In this document: piece after piece, positions 46,801-56,090 of the stretch
How positions within the stretch are numbered: the first letter of the stretch is position 1
Layout: the number at the start of each line of letters is the position of its first letter
NCBI GenBank assembly: GCA_965200535.1
Contig: CBDAUF010000002.1
Span: 682,001-746,000, forward strand
Direction of reading: 5' to 3'
Length of the DNA stretch: 64,000 nucleotides
Source of the DNA: MPNO01 sp965200535
Lineage (GTDB): Bacteria > Pseudomonadota > Alphaproteobacteria > MPNO01
The notes under the pieces: generated by a model
Told to the model about the DNA's origin: nothing
Seen by the model: the letters and a program-made list of their open reading frames with translations, nothing else
The model's database searches: none
Translations under genes and position numbers: made by a program

Positions 46801-47328
46801 CTACTCCGTCTCTTCGGCGTCTTTCGTATCCTTCGTCAGGGTCACGATATTGCGCCCGTTGCTGCGGCGGTAGTGAAACCCGTCTATCATGTTCCGTACC
46901 AAGTGAGCGCCCAGCCCGCCGATCGGACGGTTGATGATCGCCGCTTCGAGGTCGGGCTCCGGAATGGAGGTCGGATCGAACGGCCGCGCATCGTCGTTGA
47001 TTTCGACCACCATGACACTGTCCTCCATGCGGACCGTCATGGAGATGTCGTGCCGCCCGTCGTCGTCGTAGCCGTAGTTGATCGTATTGGTCAGCAGTTC
47101 GTCGACCGACACGTTGACGGCGAACGCGATCCTCGTCGACACGCCGTTGTCGGCGCAGAACTCGTCCACGCGTTCGGCCGCGACGGCGAGCTGGCCGAGA
47201 TCGTTGATCAGGGATATTTCGAGAACTGAAATTTGCTTGGACCCTCCGTCGATACCCGTTTGCGCTCCCCGCTCGCGCGGTGCCCGGTTACGACCGCCCC
47301 GGGGCTTCCGCACCCCGGCCGTCCGCAT
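46801..47328 (-). CDS. RsbW-type anti-sigma factor / serine kinase (HATPase domain)
   Basis: About 175 residues if the ATG at 47328 is used. The conserved protein begins near ISVLEISLINDLGQLAVAAE (around 47235), and everything before that is Arg/Gly-rich. A GGAGGG ribosome-binding site sits nine bases before an ATT codon there, so the true start may be later than given. GHKL ATPase motifs are present: N box SVDELLTNTINYGY, G1 VVEINDDARPFDP, G2 PIGGLGAHLVRNMID. It is the expected antagonist of the RsbU-type phosphatase, with which it converges (9-base gap). No STAS-domain partner is in the window. Confidence 0.88.
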   Translation of the reverse strand: MRTAGVRKPRGGRNRAPRERGAQTGIDGGSKQISVLEISLINDLGQLAVAAERVDEFCADNGVSTRIAFAVNVSVDELLTNTINYGYDDDGRHDISMTVRMEDSVMVVEINDDARPFDPTSIPEPDLEAAIINRPIGGLGAHLVRNMIDGFHYRRSNGRNIVTLTKDTKDAEETE

Positions 47329-47497
47329 CGGCAGCCGGCAGCGGATCATGCCACCGAAGCATCCTCCAGACACCCCGCCCCGTCAAATCAACTAACCTTA
47401 TAGAAAAGGCCGCGAGCATGAATGGTTTCCATTAGTTGTCGACCGGCAAGCGGACTAGTCTGTGCAATTAGCGAAACTCCTCTCGGAAGGCAACCGC

Positions 47498-49594
47498 ATG
47501 GCTATCACCCATTCGACGCATGATGCACCGACGCAGGAAGCGGCCTTGCCGACCGCACTGGCGAGAATCAACAGCAACGTGCTGGACGACGCGATTCTCA
47601 AGAAGCTGGTCGATCCGGACGTCTACTATGCGTTTGCGCAATGCCGGGCAACCGGGCTGCCGATGGAACGGCATTACGCCGACGCGTTGGCCAGGTGGAT
47701 CCGGGAATGGGCGCAGTCGAAGGGCTGCATCGGGTATTCGCACTGGTTCTCCCCGATGCGCGGCCCGATCCACGGCGAGAAGCTCGAGACCTTCGTCGGG
47801 GTGGATTTTGCCACCGACCGGCTGATCATCGACCTGTCGGGCCGCGAGCTGTTCCAGACCGAGACCGACGGGTCGTCGTTCCCCAACGGCGGGCTCCGCG
47901 AGACCCACCAGGCAGCCGCCTATATCGGCTGGGACACCGGCTCGCCGCCGTTCGTCTACCGGCAGACGCTCTACATCCCGTCCGCCTTCGTATCGTGGAC
48001 CGGCGAGGCGCTCGACCAGAAGACGCCGCTGCTGCGCGCCGACATGGCGGTCAACGAACAGAGCGTGCGGCTTCTGTCGTTGCTCGGCGACACATCCGTC
48101 CGCGAGGTCGTGTGCAATGTCGGCTGGGAGCAGGAGTTCTTCCTGATCGACCGGGAAAAATATCTGGCGCGGCCCGACCTGGTGGCCGCCGGACGGACGC
48201 TGCTGGGCGCCGCGCCGCTGCGCGGCCAGGAGATGTCGACCAACTATTTCTCCCGGCTGTCGCCCAGGGTCAACGGCTACATCGCCGAGGCGCGCGAGAA
48301 GATGTGGGAGCTCGGCATCTCGATCCACTGCACCCACAACGAGGTGGCGCCGGCGCAGCACGAGATCTCGCCGATCTTCGGGCTCGCAAACCTGGCCGCC
48401 GACACCAACGTTCTGGCGATGGACGTGCTGCGCGACCTCGCCTTCGAGCACGATTTCGCCATCCTGTTCCACGAGAAGCCGTTCGCCGGCATCAACGGCA
48501 CCGGCAAGCATAACAACTGGGGCCTGAATACCGATACCGGCCTCAACCTGTTCGTGCCGGGCGAGACCGAGGAGGACAGCCGGCGCTTCATCGCCTTCGT
48601 CGCGGCGTTGCTGCGCGGGGTCAGCAAGCACGGCGATCTGCTGCGCTGCGGCGTATCGACGGCCGGCAACGACCATCGGCTCGGCGCCCAAGAAGCGCCG
48701 CCGGCGATCATCACCTTGGGCCTGGGCGTGCGGCTGGAGGCGCATGTCAAACAGGTCGCCGAGGGCGGCCCCTTCGGCGGCTACGGCAGCCAGCACAAGG
48801 AAATCGAGATCACCGCCCCGGTCGCCGACGTCCGGGCCACCCTCGAGGATCGCAACCGCACCGCGCCGTTCCCGTGGTGCGGCAACCGCTTCGAGTTCCG
48901 CGCCGTCGGCGGCAACCAGCACATCGCCTTCCCGCTGACGATGGTCAACGCGGCGATGGCCGACAGCCTGAAACACATGTGCGACGAGATCGACGGCGGC
49001 AAATCCGTCGACGACGTCATCCGCGAGACCATCCGGGAACACCAGGGGGCGCTGTTCAGCGGCGACGGCTATTCCGATGCGCTTCCCGAACACGCGGAGA
49101 AGGAGGGGCTGATCCATCTGAAGAGCAGCCCGGAGGCCTATCAGGCGCTGACCGCGGACAAGAACGTCAAGCTGTTCGGCGACCTCGGCATCTTCAACGA
49201 ACGTGAGGTTGCGGCGCGCCAGACCGTCCTGCAGGAGGCTTTCGCGACCGAGATCGGGATCGAGGCGCGGGCGCTCCTGCGGATCCTGCAGACCCTCATC
49301 GTTCCCGTCGTCATCGAGGACGCCGCGATGGCCGCGGAGTCGGGCTACAAGTCGCGGCTGCTCGATCGCAAGCAGGAACTCGTCGGGCAACTGCTGGCCG
49401 AAACCGACCGCCTGGCCGAGGCGTACGACGCCTTCCCGCAGGACGACCCCGGCGAGGCGGCGACCTACGCCCAGGAGACCGTGAAGCCGCTGATGCAGTC
49501 CGCGCGGGATGCGGCCGACCGGCTGGAAACCCTGGTGGACGCCCGCACCTGGCCGCTGCCCACCTATTCGGAGATCCTGCACGACCATCAGTAA
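47498..49594 (+). CDS. glnN: glutamine synthetase type III
   Basis: 698 residues from ATG 47498, with GGAAGG seven bases upstream; a GTG at 47462 is a weaker choice. The length and signatures are of GSIII, not GSI: SHWFSPMRGPIHGEKLETFV, ETDGSSFPNGGLRETH, NVGWEQEFFLID, HCTHNEVAPAQHEISPIF and GNDHRLGAQEAPPAI. It joins ammonium and glutamate to glutamine. GSIII is an alternative enzyme in alphaproteobacteria that usually also carry GSI. Between an RsbW-type kinase and, 6 kb away, amt, it points to nitrogen assimilation as the theme. The upstream gap has a small AATGG-TTT-CCATT inverted repeat. Confidence 0.94.
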   Translation: MAITHSTHDAPTQEAALPTALARINSNVLDDAILKKLVDPDVYYAFAQCRATGLPMERHYADALARWIREWAQSKGCIGYSHWFSPMRGPIHGEKLETFVGVDFATDRLIIDLSGRELFQTETDGSSFPNGGLRETHQAAAYIGWDTGSPPFVYRQTLYIPSAFVSWTGEALDQKTPLLRADMAVNEQSVRLLSLLGDTSVREVVCNVGWEQEFFLIDREKYLARPDLVAAGRTLLGAAPLRGQEMSTNYFSRLSPRVNGYIAEAREKMWELGISIHCTHNEVAPAQHEISPIFGLANLAADTNVLAMDVLRDLAFEHDFAILFHEKPFAGINGTGKHNNWGLNTDTGLNLFVPGETEEDSRRFIAFVAALLRGVSKHGDLLRCGVSTAGNDHRLGAQEAPPAIITLGLGVRLEAHVKQVAEGGPFGGYGSQHKEIEITAPVADVRATLEDRNRTAPFPWCGNRFEFRAVGGNQHIAFPLTMVNAAMADSLKHMCDEIDGGKSVDDVIRETIREHQGALFSGDGYSDALPEHAEKEGLIHLKSSPEAYQALTADKNVKLFGDLGIFNEREVAARQTVLQEAFATEIGIEARALLRILQTLIVPVVIEDAAMAAESGYKSRLLDRKQELVGQLLAETDRLAEAYDAFPQDDPGEAATYAQETVKPLMQSARDAADRLETLVDARTWPLPTYSEILHDHQ

Positions 49595-49657
49595 GGGGCC
49601 GGGCGCGGGGCCGGCCGGCTGTTTCCGCCGCCCCGCTTTTGCTATAGCTCGACGGGC

Positions 49658-49734
49658 GCGCCCGTAGCTCAGCAGGATAGAGCACGAGATTCCTAATCTC
49701 GGGGTCGCAGGTTCGAATCCTGCCGGGCGCGCCA
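49658..49734 (+). tRNA. tRNA-Arg (CCT)
   Basis: A full cloverleaf with acceptor GCGCCCG/CGGGCGC, discriminator G and encoded CCA. The anticodon stem CGAGA/TCTCG holds the loop TTCCTAA, so the anticodon is CCT (arginine, AGG codons). The T-arm has GGTTCGAATCC. A TATAGC box lies about 17 bases upstream and may be its -10. Confidence 0.96.
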
Positions 49735-49766
49735 GCCGCGCCGGTCCGCACCCGGCGGCGGGGTCG

Positions 49767-51341
49767 TCACGGCGGGGGGTCCCGCGGTGCCGGGCTGCCG
49801 GCGATCAGGTCGAGCACCAGCGCGCGCGCCGCCTTGCGGTCGATCTTTCCCGTCCCGCCGACCGGCAGCGACTCGACCGCGAAGACCCGCCGGGGGTGGG
49901 CGTAGGCCGGCCCGCGGCGCAGCGTGAACGCCCTGACCGCCGCCTCGTCCAGCGTCCGGCCGGGGCGGAGCCTCACCAGCGCTGCCGGCGCCAGATCCTT
50001 GACCGCGTGCGGCACGGGAACGACGACCGAATCGATCACATCCGGATGCTGGACCAGCAGCAGTTCGACCTCCTTGGGGTTGATGTTTTCCCCGCCGCAG
50101 GAGAACTGGTCGTCGGTTCGGCCCTGGAAATAGAAGAACCCCCCGGAATCCCGCCGGAACAGATCGCCGGTGCGCAGCCAGCCGTCCACGATGCGCCCGG
50201 CGTCGAGATCGGGCCGGTTGTTGTAGCCGACGAGGACCGCCGGCGAACGCACCCAGAGCTCCCCCTCCTCCGTCTCCTCGCCGGCTGCGCCCATCAGCCG
50301 GATGCCGACCCCGGGCGCGGCGAGGCCGCAGCTTCCGCGCGGCGCCGCCCTGCCGTCGGTCGCCTCGCGCAGCGGCCCGCCGCCCTCGGTGAGGCCGTAG
50401 GCCTCGATCACGCGGGCGCCGAACGCGGCCTCGACCTCGGCGATCAGGTCCGCGCCGACCACCGCCGAGCCCATCTCCAGCATTTCGAGGGCGGAGAAAT
50501 CGAGCCGTGTCAGCAGGTCCCGTTCGGCGAGCATCATCCGGTACATCGCCGGCACGCCGCCCGCCTCGGTGCAGCGGTATTCGCTGAGCGCGCGGAGGAA
50601 GGACCGGGGCTCGAACCGCGGCAGTATGACCACCGACGCGCCCGCCCGCAGCTTGGGTTTCACCGACACCCGCATGGCGTTCTTGTGATAGAGCGGACCG
50701 GCGATCAGCGCGCGGTCGTCCGGCGCCGCCGGCCAGTGGCGCTGCGCGGAGCGGATCGACCACAGCATCCCGTCATGGGCGAGCAGCACCCCCTTGGGCC
50801 GCCCGGTGGACCCCGAGGTATACGGCAGGAACGCCACCTGCCGGGGCGCGATCGGCGGTGCTGCGAAACCGTCCGGATCGGCTTCGGCGAGCACGGTTTC
50901 GTAGTCCTCCCAGCCGGTGGGCGCCGGGGCTGCGGCGATGCGCGGCGCGAGCCCGGCGGCCTCGGCGACGGCCTCGATTTCCGGGTGCGCGCCGGGCGAG
51001 ACGACGGCCGCCTTGCAGCCCGAATCCGATATCACGAAGCGGATCGTGTCGGCGCCGAGCCGGATGTTGAGGGGCACCGGGACCAGGCCCGCGCGCATCG
51101 CTCCGAAGAACGCCTCGACGAACTCGAACCGGTTCGCCATCGCCAGCAGCACGCGGTCCCCCGGTGCGAGGCCGCGCGCGGCGAGCGCCGCGCCGACCCG
51201 CTCCATCCGCGCATCCAGTTCGCCGTGGGCGATCTCCGCCGGCGGCGACCGCGACAGGTCGATGATCGCCGTGCGGCCGCCGTGCGCCGCGGTCGCCGCC
51301 CGGTTGAAATAGCCGAGATTGGCGTCCCTCGGGTCGGTCAT
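49767..51341 (-). CDS. acyl-CoA synthetase / AMP-dependent ligase
   Basis: 524 residues from the ATG at 51341. ANL superfamily: the A3 phosphate loop YTSGSTGRPKG starts at about residue 173, A5 YGLTEGGGP, A7 GWLRTGDLF, A8 GRTDDQFSCGGENINPKEVE, and the C-terminal catalytic Lys in GGTGKIDRKAAR. It would activate a carboxylic acid as the acyl-AMP and then the CoA thioester. The start overlaps the upstream CoxL-like stop by 4 bases, so hydroxylation by a molybdenum enzyme and CoA activation may be consecutive steps on one substrate. The substrate is unknown. Confidence 0.92.
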   Translation of the reverse strand: MTDPRDANLGYFNRAATAAHGGRTAIIDLSRSPPAEIAHGELDARMERVGAALAARGLAPGDRVLLAMANRFEFVEAFFGAMRAGLVPVPLNIRLGADTIRFVISDSGCKAAVVSPGAHPEIEAVAEAAGLAPRIAAAPAPTGWEDYETVLAEADPDGFAAPPIAPRQVAFLPYTSGSTGRPKGVLLAHDGMLWSIRSAQRHWPAAPDDRALIAGPLYHKNAMRVSVKPKLRAGASVVILPRFEPRSFLRALSEYRCTEAGGVPAMYRMMLAERDLLTRLDFSALEMLEMGSAVVGADLIAEVEAAFGARVIEAYGLTEGGGPLREATDGRAAPRGSCGLAAPGVGIRLMGAAGEETEEGELWVRSPAVLVGYNNRPDLDAGRIVDGWLRTGDLFRRDSGGFFYFQGRTDDQFSCGGENINPKEVELLLVQHPDVIDSVVVPVPHAVKDLAPAALVRLRPGRTLDEAAVRAFTLRRGPAYAHPRRVFAVESLPVGGTGKIDRKAARALVLDLIAGSPAPRDPPP

Positions 51342-53683
51342 CCGACGCGGTCGAGCGCGGTCAGGATCGACTCGGGCGTGATCGGGACCGCCTCGACAGC
51401 GGCGCCCAGCGGCGCGAGCGCATCGTTCACCGCGTTGAACACGGCGCCGGGCGCGGCGGCGGTCCCCGATTCGCCCGCCCCCTTTGCGCCGAGGCCGGAC
51501 ACCGAGGTCGGCGTCTCGACATGGGCGAGGACGATATCCGGCATCTCGGCCGCCATCGGGACCAGATAGTCGACCATGTTGCCGTTGAGAAGCTGGCCGT
51601 CGGCGTCGTAGAGGCTGTGCTCGTAGAGCGCATCGCCGAGCCCCTGGACGATGGCGCCGCGCACCTGCTCCTCGACCAGCAGCGGATTGATGAGCCGCCC
51701 GCAATCCTCGACCGCCCAGTAACCGAGGAGGCGGACCGCGCCGGTGCCGCTGTCGATCTCCACATGCGCCCCGTGTGCGCCGTTGGTGAAGACATATTCC
51801 GGCACCCGGAAGCGGCGGGTCTGGGTGAGTTCGGGGTAGAGCCCGTCCGGCAGTTCGCCGCAGCGGAAGAAGGCGATTTCGCCCAGTTCGGCGAGCGTCA
51901 TCCGCACCGCGCCGCCGCTGCGTTCGACGACGGCGCCGTCGCGCACGGTGAGCGCCGCCGGGTCGGCCTGGAGCAGCGCCGCCGCGAGGTCGAGAATCTC
52001 GTCCCGCAGCGCCTCGCCCGCCCGCCGCGCCGCCTCTCCGCCGATGCCGCCGCCGCGCGAACCGTAGGTGCCGCCGCCGTAGGGCACCGCGTCGGTGTCG
52101 CCGGTAATCGCCGTCACCGCCTCGAACGGTACGCCGACCGACTGCGCAACGACCTGGGCGAGAATGGTCTCGGTTCCCTGGCCCTGTTCGGTGACGCCGG
52201 CGACGCAGGTGACCGCGCCGGAGGGTTCGAGCCGGACCGTGCAGCCGTCCTGCGCCGAGATCGGCACGCCGGCGGGGCCGTAGATCTGCGGGCCGGGGTT
52301 GGTGCCCTTGATGAAGGAGGCGAGCCCGATGCCGCGCAGGACACCCTCTGCGCGCATTGCGTCCCGGTCGGCGCACAGGCCGTCATAGTCCATCAGCCCC
52401 ACCAGCTTCTCGAGGCACGCCTGATGGGACAGGTCGTTCAGTCCCACGCCCGAGGGCGCCCGCACCGGATAGGCGTCGTCGGGGACGAAGTTGCGGCGCC
52501 TCAATTCCGCCCGGTCGATGTCGAGAGCCGCCGCCGCCCGGTCGAGCAGCGCCTCGGTGGCGAGGATGGCGACCGGGTGGCCGACCCCGCGGTACTGCGA
52601 AATCGGCGTCTTGTTCTGGAACGCGACCCGGGCGCGCCCGCGATAGTTCGGGATGGCGTACGGCCCGCCCGAAATGTTGAGGACTTGGTTGGCCTCGACC
52701 GAGCTGGTCCGCGGGTAGGACGAGTAGGCCCCGCCGCCCACCAGGTCGTCGATCTCGAGCGCGGTGATCCGCCCGGACTCGTCCACCGCCAACCTTCCGC
52801 GCACCGCGTGGTCCCGCGCGTGGATGTCGGAGACGAAGGATTCGAGGCGGTCCGCCCAGTAGCGCACCGGGCGGGCGAGCAGGACCGCGAGGGCGGCGGC
52901 GGTGAATTCGTCGCCGTAATGGTGGCTCTTGATGCCGTACCCGCCGCCCACGTCGTGGGCGATCACCCGGACGTCGCGCTCCGCGAGCCCGAGATGGCGG
53001 GCGAACAGCACCTGGGTCATATGCGGCGCCTGGCCGCCGTAATGCAGGGTCAGCCTGCGGTCGCCGGGATCGTAGTTGGCGACGATGGCCCGCGCCTCGA
53101 GCGGCGCGCCGGTGTGGCGGCCGAAGCGGAATTCACCCTCGACGATCCGGTGGGCGGCGGCAAACGCGGCCTCGGGGTCGCCGGTCTCGACCGACCGTTC
53201 GTAGAGCCGGTTGGTGCCGAGCGATCGGTGCAGGAGCGGCGCCCCCTCCTCCAGCGCGGTCTCGACATCGGCGACGGCGGGAAGCTCCTCCCATTCGACG
53301 CGGACATGCTCGGCCGCATCCTCCGCGTTCGCGCGGCCCTCGGCGGCGACGACCGCCACGGGCTCGCCCTGCCAGCGGGCGCAATCGACCGCCATGCCGT
53401 ACTGCGGCGCGGAAACCAGCGCGGGTGCGTTCTTCATCGTCCCCGTCCAGGGGCTGGTCCGTCGGGCGAGGTCCGCCCCGGTCAGCACCGCGACCACCCC
53501 GGGCTGCGCCTCGGCTTGCGCGGTCTCGACCGCAGCGATGCGTGCGTGCGCGTACGGGCTGCGCACGAAGGCGATGTCGACCAGACGGGCGAAGGCGAGG
53601 TCGGCGACGTGGCGGCCGCGCCCGCTGGCCGCCCGCCGCGCGTTGGGGCGCGGCAGCCGCCGGCCGATGGTGGCGCCCGTCAT
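51338..53683 (-). CDS. xanthine dehydrogenase family, molybdopterin-binding large subunit (inner copy)
   Basis: 781 residues from the ATG at 53683. It has a short N-terminal leader, the Ald_Xan_dh_C domain (HVADLAFARLVDIAFVRSPYAHARI) and two molybdopterin-binding halves (HDVGGGYGIKSHHY, QYRGVGHP, EQGQGTETILAQVVA). The C-terminal KGAGESG carries the catalytic Glu. The active-site loop is QYRGVGHP, not the AYRCSFR of true CO dehydrogenase, so it is a form II-like hydroxylase. Medium (FAD) and small (2Fe-2S) subunits are not adjacent. It overlaps its paralogue upstream and the ligase downstream by 4 bases each. Confidence 0.92.
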   Translation of the reverse strand: MTGATIGRRLPRPNARRAASGRGRHVADLAFARLVDIAFVRSPYAHARIAAVETAQAEAQPGVVAVLTGADLARRTSPWTGTMKNAPALVSAPQYGMAVDCARWQGEPVAVVAAEGRANAEDAAEHVRVEWEELPAVADVETALEEGAPLLHRSLGTNRLYERSVETGDPEAAFAAAHRIVEGEFRFGRHTGAPLEARAIVANYDPGDRRLTLHYGGQAPHMTQVLFARHLGLAERDVRVIAHDVGGGYGIKSHHYGDEFTAAALAVLLARPVRYWADRLESFVSDIHARDHAVRGRLAVDESGRITALEIDDLVGGGAYSSYPRTSSVEANQVLNISGGPYAIPNYRGRARVAFQNKTPISQYRGVGHPVAILATEALLDRAAAALDIDRAELRRRNFVPDDAYPVRAPSGVGLNDLSHQACLEKLVGLMDYDGLCADRDAMRAEGVLRGIGLASFIKGTNPGPQIYGPAGVPISAQDGCTVRLEPSGAVTCVAGVTEQGQGTETILAQVVAQSVGVPFEAVTAITGDTDAVPYGGGTYGSRGGGIGGEAARRAGEALRDEILDLAAALLQADPAALTVRDGAVVERSGGAVRMTLAELGEIAFFRCGELPDGLYPELTQTRRFRVPEYVFTNGAHGAHVEIDSGTGAVRLLGYWAVEDCGRLINPLLVEEQVRGAIVQGLGDALYEHSLYDADGQLLNGNMVDYLVPMAAEMPDIVLAHVETPTSVSGLGAKGAGESGTAAAPGAVFNAVNDALAPLGAAVEAVPITPESILTALDRVG

Positions 53684-56046
53684 GCCGCGGCCCCGAGCGC
53701 GGCGAGGATGCGTTCGGGGGTGAACGGTTGCGCCGAAACCGCGGCCCCGAACGGCGCGAGCGCGTCGTTGACCGCGAGCCACGCTGCCGCGGTGGCGCCG
53801 ATGGTCCCGGCCTCGCCGACCCCCTTGGCGCCGAGTTTCGTCGTCCGTTCCAGCCCCTCGACATGGGCGGTCACGATGTCGGGCATTTCCGCCGCCATCG
53901 GCACCAGATAATCGGCCATCGTGCCGTTGAGAAGCTGGCCCTCCCGGTCGTAGACGCATTCCTCGAAGAACGCGCCGCCGAGCCCCTGGACGATGCCGCC
54001 CCGCAGTTGCTCATCGACCAGCAGCGGGTTGATGACGCGCCCGCACTCGTCGGCCACCCAGGCGCCGAGGAGCGCGATCACGCCGGTCTCGGGATCGAGT
54101 TCGAGATGGCAGCCGAGTGCGCCGTGGGCCACATAATAGAGCGACCGGTTGGGGACATGGCTGCGGGTCACCGCGAGCTCCGGCTGGAGGTCGGCCGGCA
54201 GCGTGTCCTGGCGGAAATGGCCGATGCGCGCGATCTCGGCGAGCGGAATACGCACCGTGCCGTCCGGCCGGTCGACGACCGCGCCGTCCCTGAGGTCGAG
54301 CGCGGCGGGGTCGGCCTGGAGGATCGGCCCGGCAAGGGCGAGCACGTTTTCCTTGAGCGCGAGCGCGGCGGTGAGCGAGGCCTCGCCCCCCATCGCCATG
54401 CCGCGCGACGCCCATGCCCCGCCGCCGAACGGCGTCACCGCGCTGTCGCCCGCGATGACGTCGACATCGTCGAGGGCGACGCCGAGCTGGTCGGCGACGA
54501 TCTGGGCGATCCCGGTGAGCGTTCCCTGGCCCTGGTCGGTGACGCTGGTAATGCAGCGAATCCGGCCCGACGGTTCGAGTTTGACGGTGGTCCCCTCCTG
54601 GGTGGAGACGGGGGCTTCGGAGGGGCCGTAATAGGCGGGGCCGTAGGCGGTCGGCTCGACGAAGGTGGCGACCCCGATCCCGCGATGGACTCCGCGGGCG
54701 CGAAGCCTCGCCTGTTCGGCGCGGAGCGCGTCGTAGTCCATGATCTCCACCAGCCGGTCGAGCGCCTCCGCAAACGAGATACGCGGAAGCGGGATGCCGC
54801 CGACCGACGCCGCGGGCAGGTCGTCGGGGCCGAGATAGTTGTTGCGGCGGAAGGCGACCGGGTCCATGCCGAGCGCGCGCGCCGCCATGTCGCAGAGCTG
54901 CTCGGTGACGGCGCAGGCGATGGGCACCCCGACCCCGCGGTAGACGCCGACGACCGGCTTGTTGACGTAGGCTGCCCGCATCTCGCCGCGGTAGACCGGC
55001 ACCCGGTAGGACGCGCCCGCGTTGGTGACTGCCATCATCCCCTCGGCAATGCCGAAGCGGATGTAGGCCGTATAGGCGCCGATGGCGGACAGGTCGTCGA
55101 CCTCGAGCGCCGCGATCCTGCCGGTTCGGGCGGACACCGAAATGCGTCCGCGCACGGTGTGGTCGCGGCTGTGGATATCGGCGCTGAACGCCTCCACCCG
55201 GTCGGCGCAATACTTGATCGGGCGCCCCAGCAGCCGTGCGATGGCCGCCGTCGCGATCTCGTCGTCATGGACGTTGATCTTGAGCCCGAACCCGCCGCCC
55301 ACGTCCGGGCAGACCACCCGCACCCGGTGTCCGTCGATGCCGAGGAGGGCGGCGTAGACCTCCTGCATCTGGTACGGCGACTGATGCGCCTGGTGGACCA
55401 CCAGCATCCCGTCGGGCGGCCGGTAATCGGCAATGACCACCCGCGGCTCCAGGGTGACCGCAGTATGGCGGCCGAAGCGAAAATCGTGTTCCACCGTCAC
55501 CGAATCGCCGGGTACGGCGGCGGGGTCGCCGACGGCGACCGTGTGGGCGAAGGCGAGGTTGTCGCCGAGCGCCGGGTGAATAACGGGGCCGCCGGGGGCA
55601 AGCGCAGCGGCCGCATCGGTAACGGCGTCGAGGGGTTCGTAATCGACGGCGACGAGGTCCGCCGCATCCTCCGCCGCCGCGCGGCTTTCGGCGACCGCCG
55701 CGGCCACCGGCTGCCCCTGCCAGAATACGGTGCCGCCGGCCAGCGGCGGCTGCGGCGCCGACTTGTGGCCGGGCCGGTGCGCCGCGACCGCGATCATGGG
55801 TGCGCAGATCCCCTCGAGGTCGGCGCCCGTAACGATGCGGAAGACGCCCGGCTGGCGCGCGGCCTCCGCGCAATCGATCCCGCGAATGCGCGCATGCGCG
55901 TGGGGGCTGCGCACGAAGGCGGCGTGCAGCATCCTCGGCACCGTAATATCGTCGGTATACCGACCGCGCCCGTGCGCCAGCCGCCGTGCCGCGAGCCGCG
56001 GCGCGGGACGGCCCGTCGCGCCGCCTTCGAGAACAGGTTCCGTCAA
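53680..56046 (-). CDS. xanthine dehydrogenase family, molybdopterin-binding large subunit (outer copy, TTG start)
   Basis: 788 residues. The start is TTG at 56046, supported by an AGGAGGGG ribosome-binding site five bases upstream; no ATG or GTG is suitably placed. Family landmarks are LHAAFVRSPHAHARI, PDVGGGFGLKINVHDDE, VYRGVGVP, VTDQGQGTLTGIAQIVA and the catalytic-Glu motif KGVGEAG. It is clearly a paralogue of the following gene, colinear along its length. Two large subunits in tandem suggest a heteromeric pair or two enzymes sharing electron-transfer subunits encoded elsewhere. A good promoter lies just upstream. Confidence 0.92.
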   Translation of the reverse strand: MTEPVLEGGATGRPAPRLAARRLAHGRGRYTDDITVPRMLHAAFVRSPHAHARIRGIDCAEAARQPGVFRIVTGADLEGICAPMIAVAAHRPGHKSAPQPPLAGGTVFWQGQPVAAAVAESRAAAEDAADLVAVDYEPLDAVTDAAAALAPGGPVIHPALGDNLAFAHTVAVGDPAAVPGDSVTVEHDFRFGRHTAVTLEPRVVIADYRPPDGMLVVHQAHQSPYQMQEVYAALLGIDGHRVRVVCPDVGGGFGLKINVHDDEIATAAIARLLGRPIKYCADRVEAFSADIHSRDHTVRGRISVSARTGRIAALEVDDLSAIGAYTAYIRFGIAEGMMAVTNAGASYRVPVYRGEMRAAYVNKPVVGVYRGVGVPIACAVTEQLCDMAARALGMDPVAFRRNNYLGPDDLPAASVGGIPLPRISFAEALDRLVEIMDYDALRAEQARLRARGVHRGIGVATFVEPTAYGPAYYGPSEAPVSTQEGTTVKLEPSGRIRCITSVTDQGQGTLTGIAQIVADQLGVALDDVDVIAGDSAVTPFGGGAWASRGMAMGGEASLTAALALKENVLALAGPILQADPAALDLRDGAVVDRPDGTVRIPLAEIARIGHFRQDTLPADLQPELAVTRSHVPNRSLYYVAHGALGCHLELDPETGVIALLGAWVADECGRVINPLLVDEQLRGGIVQGLGGAFFEECVYDREGQLLNGTMADYLVPMAAEMPDIVTAHVEGLERTTKLGAKGVGEAGTIGATAAAWLAVNDALAPFGAAVSAQPFTPERILAALGAAA

Positions 56047-56090
56047 ACGCCCCTCCTGTATGCCGCTGCCTCAATTTCTCCAATGTAGAA

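Noticed and set aside
47374..47497. Sigma-54 promoter before glutamine synthetase III
   Set aside because: No GG-N10-GC element at suitable spacing was found; only short palindromes are visible.
47468..49588. A 706-residue minus-strand open frame covering glutamine synthetase III
   Set aside because: Mirror frame of a fully conserved gene on the plus strand.
53425..56088. 887-residue plus-strand open frame opposite the outer CoxL-like gene
   Set aside because: Antisense frame without motifs; the minus-strand gene has full domain structure and a ribosome-binding site.
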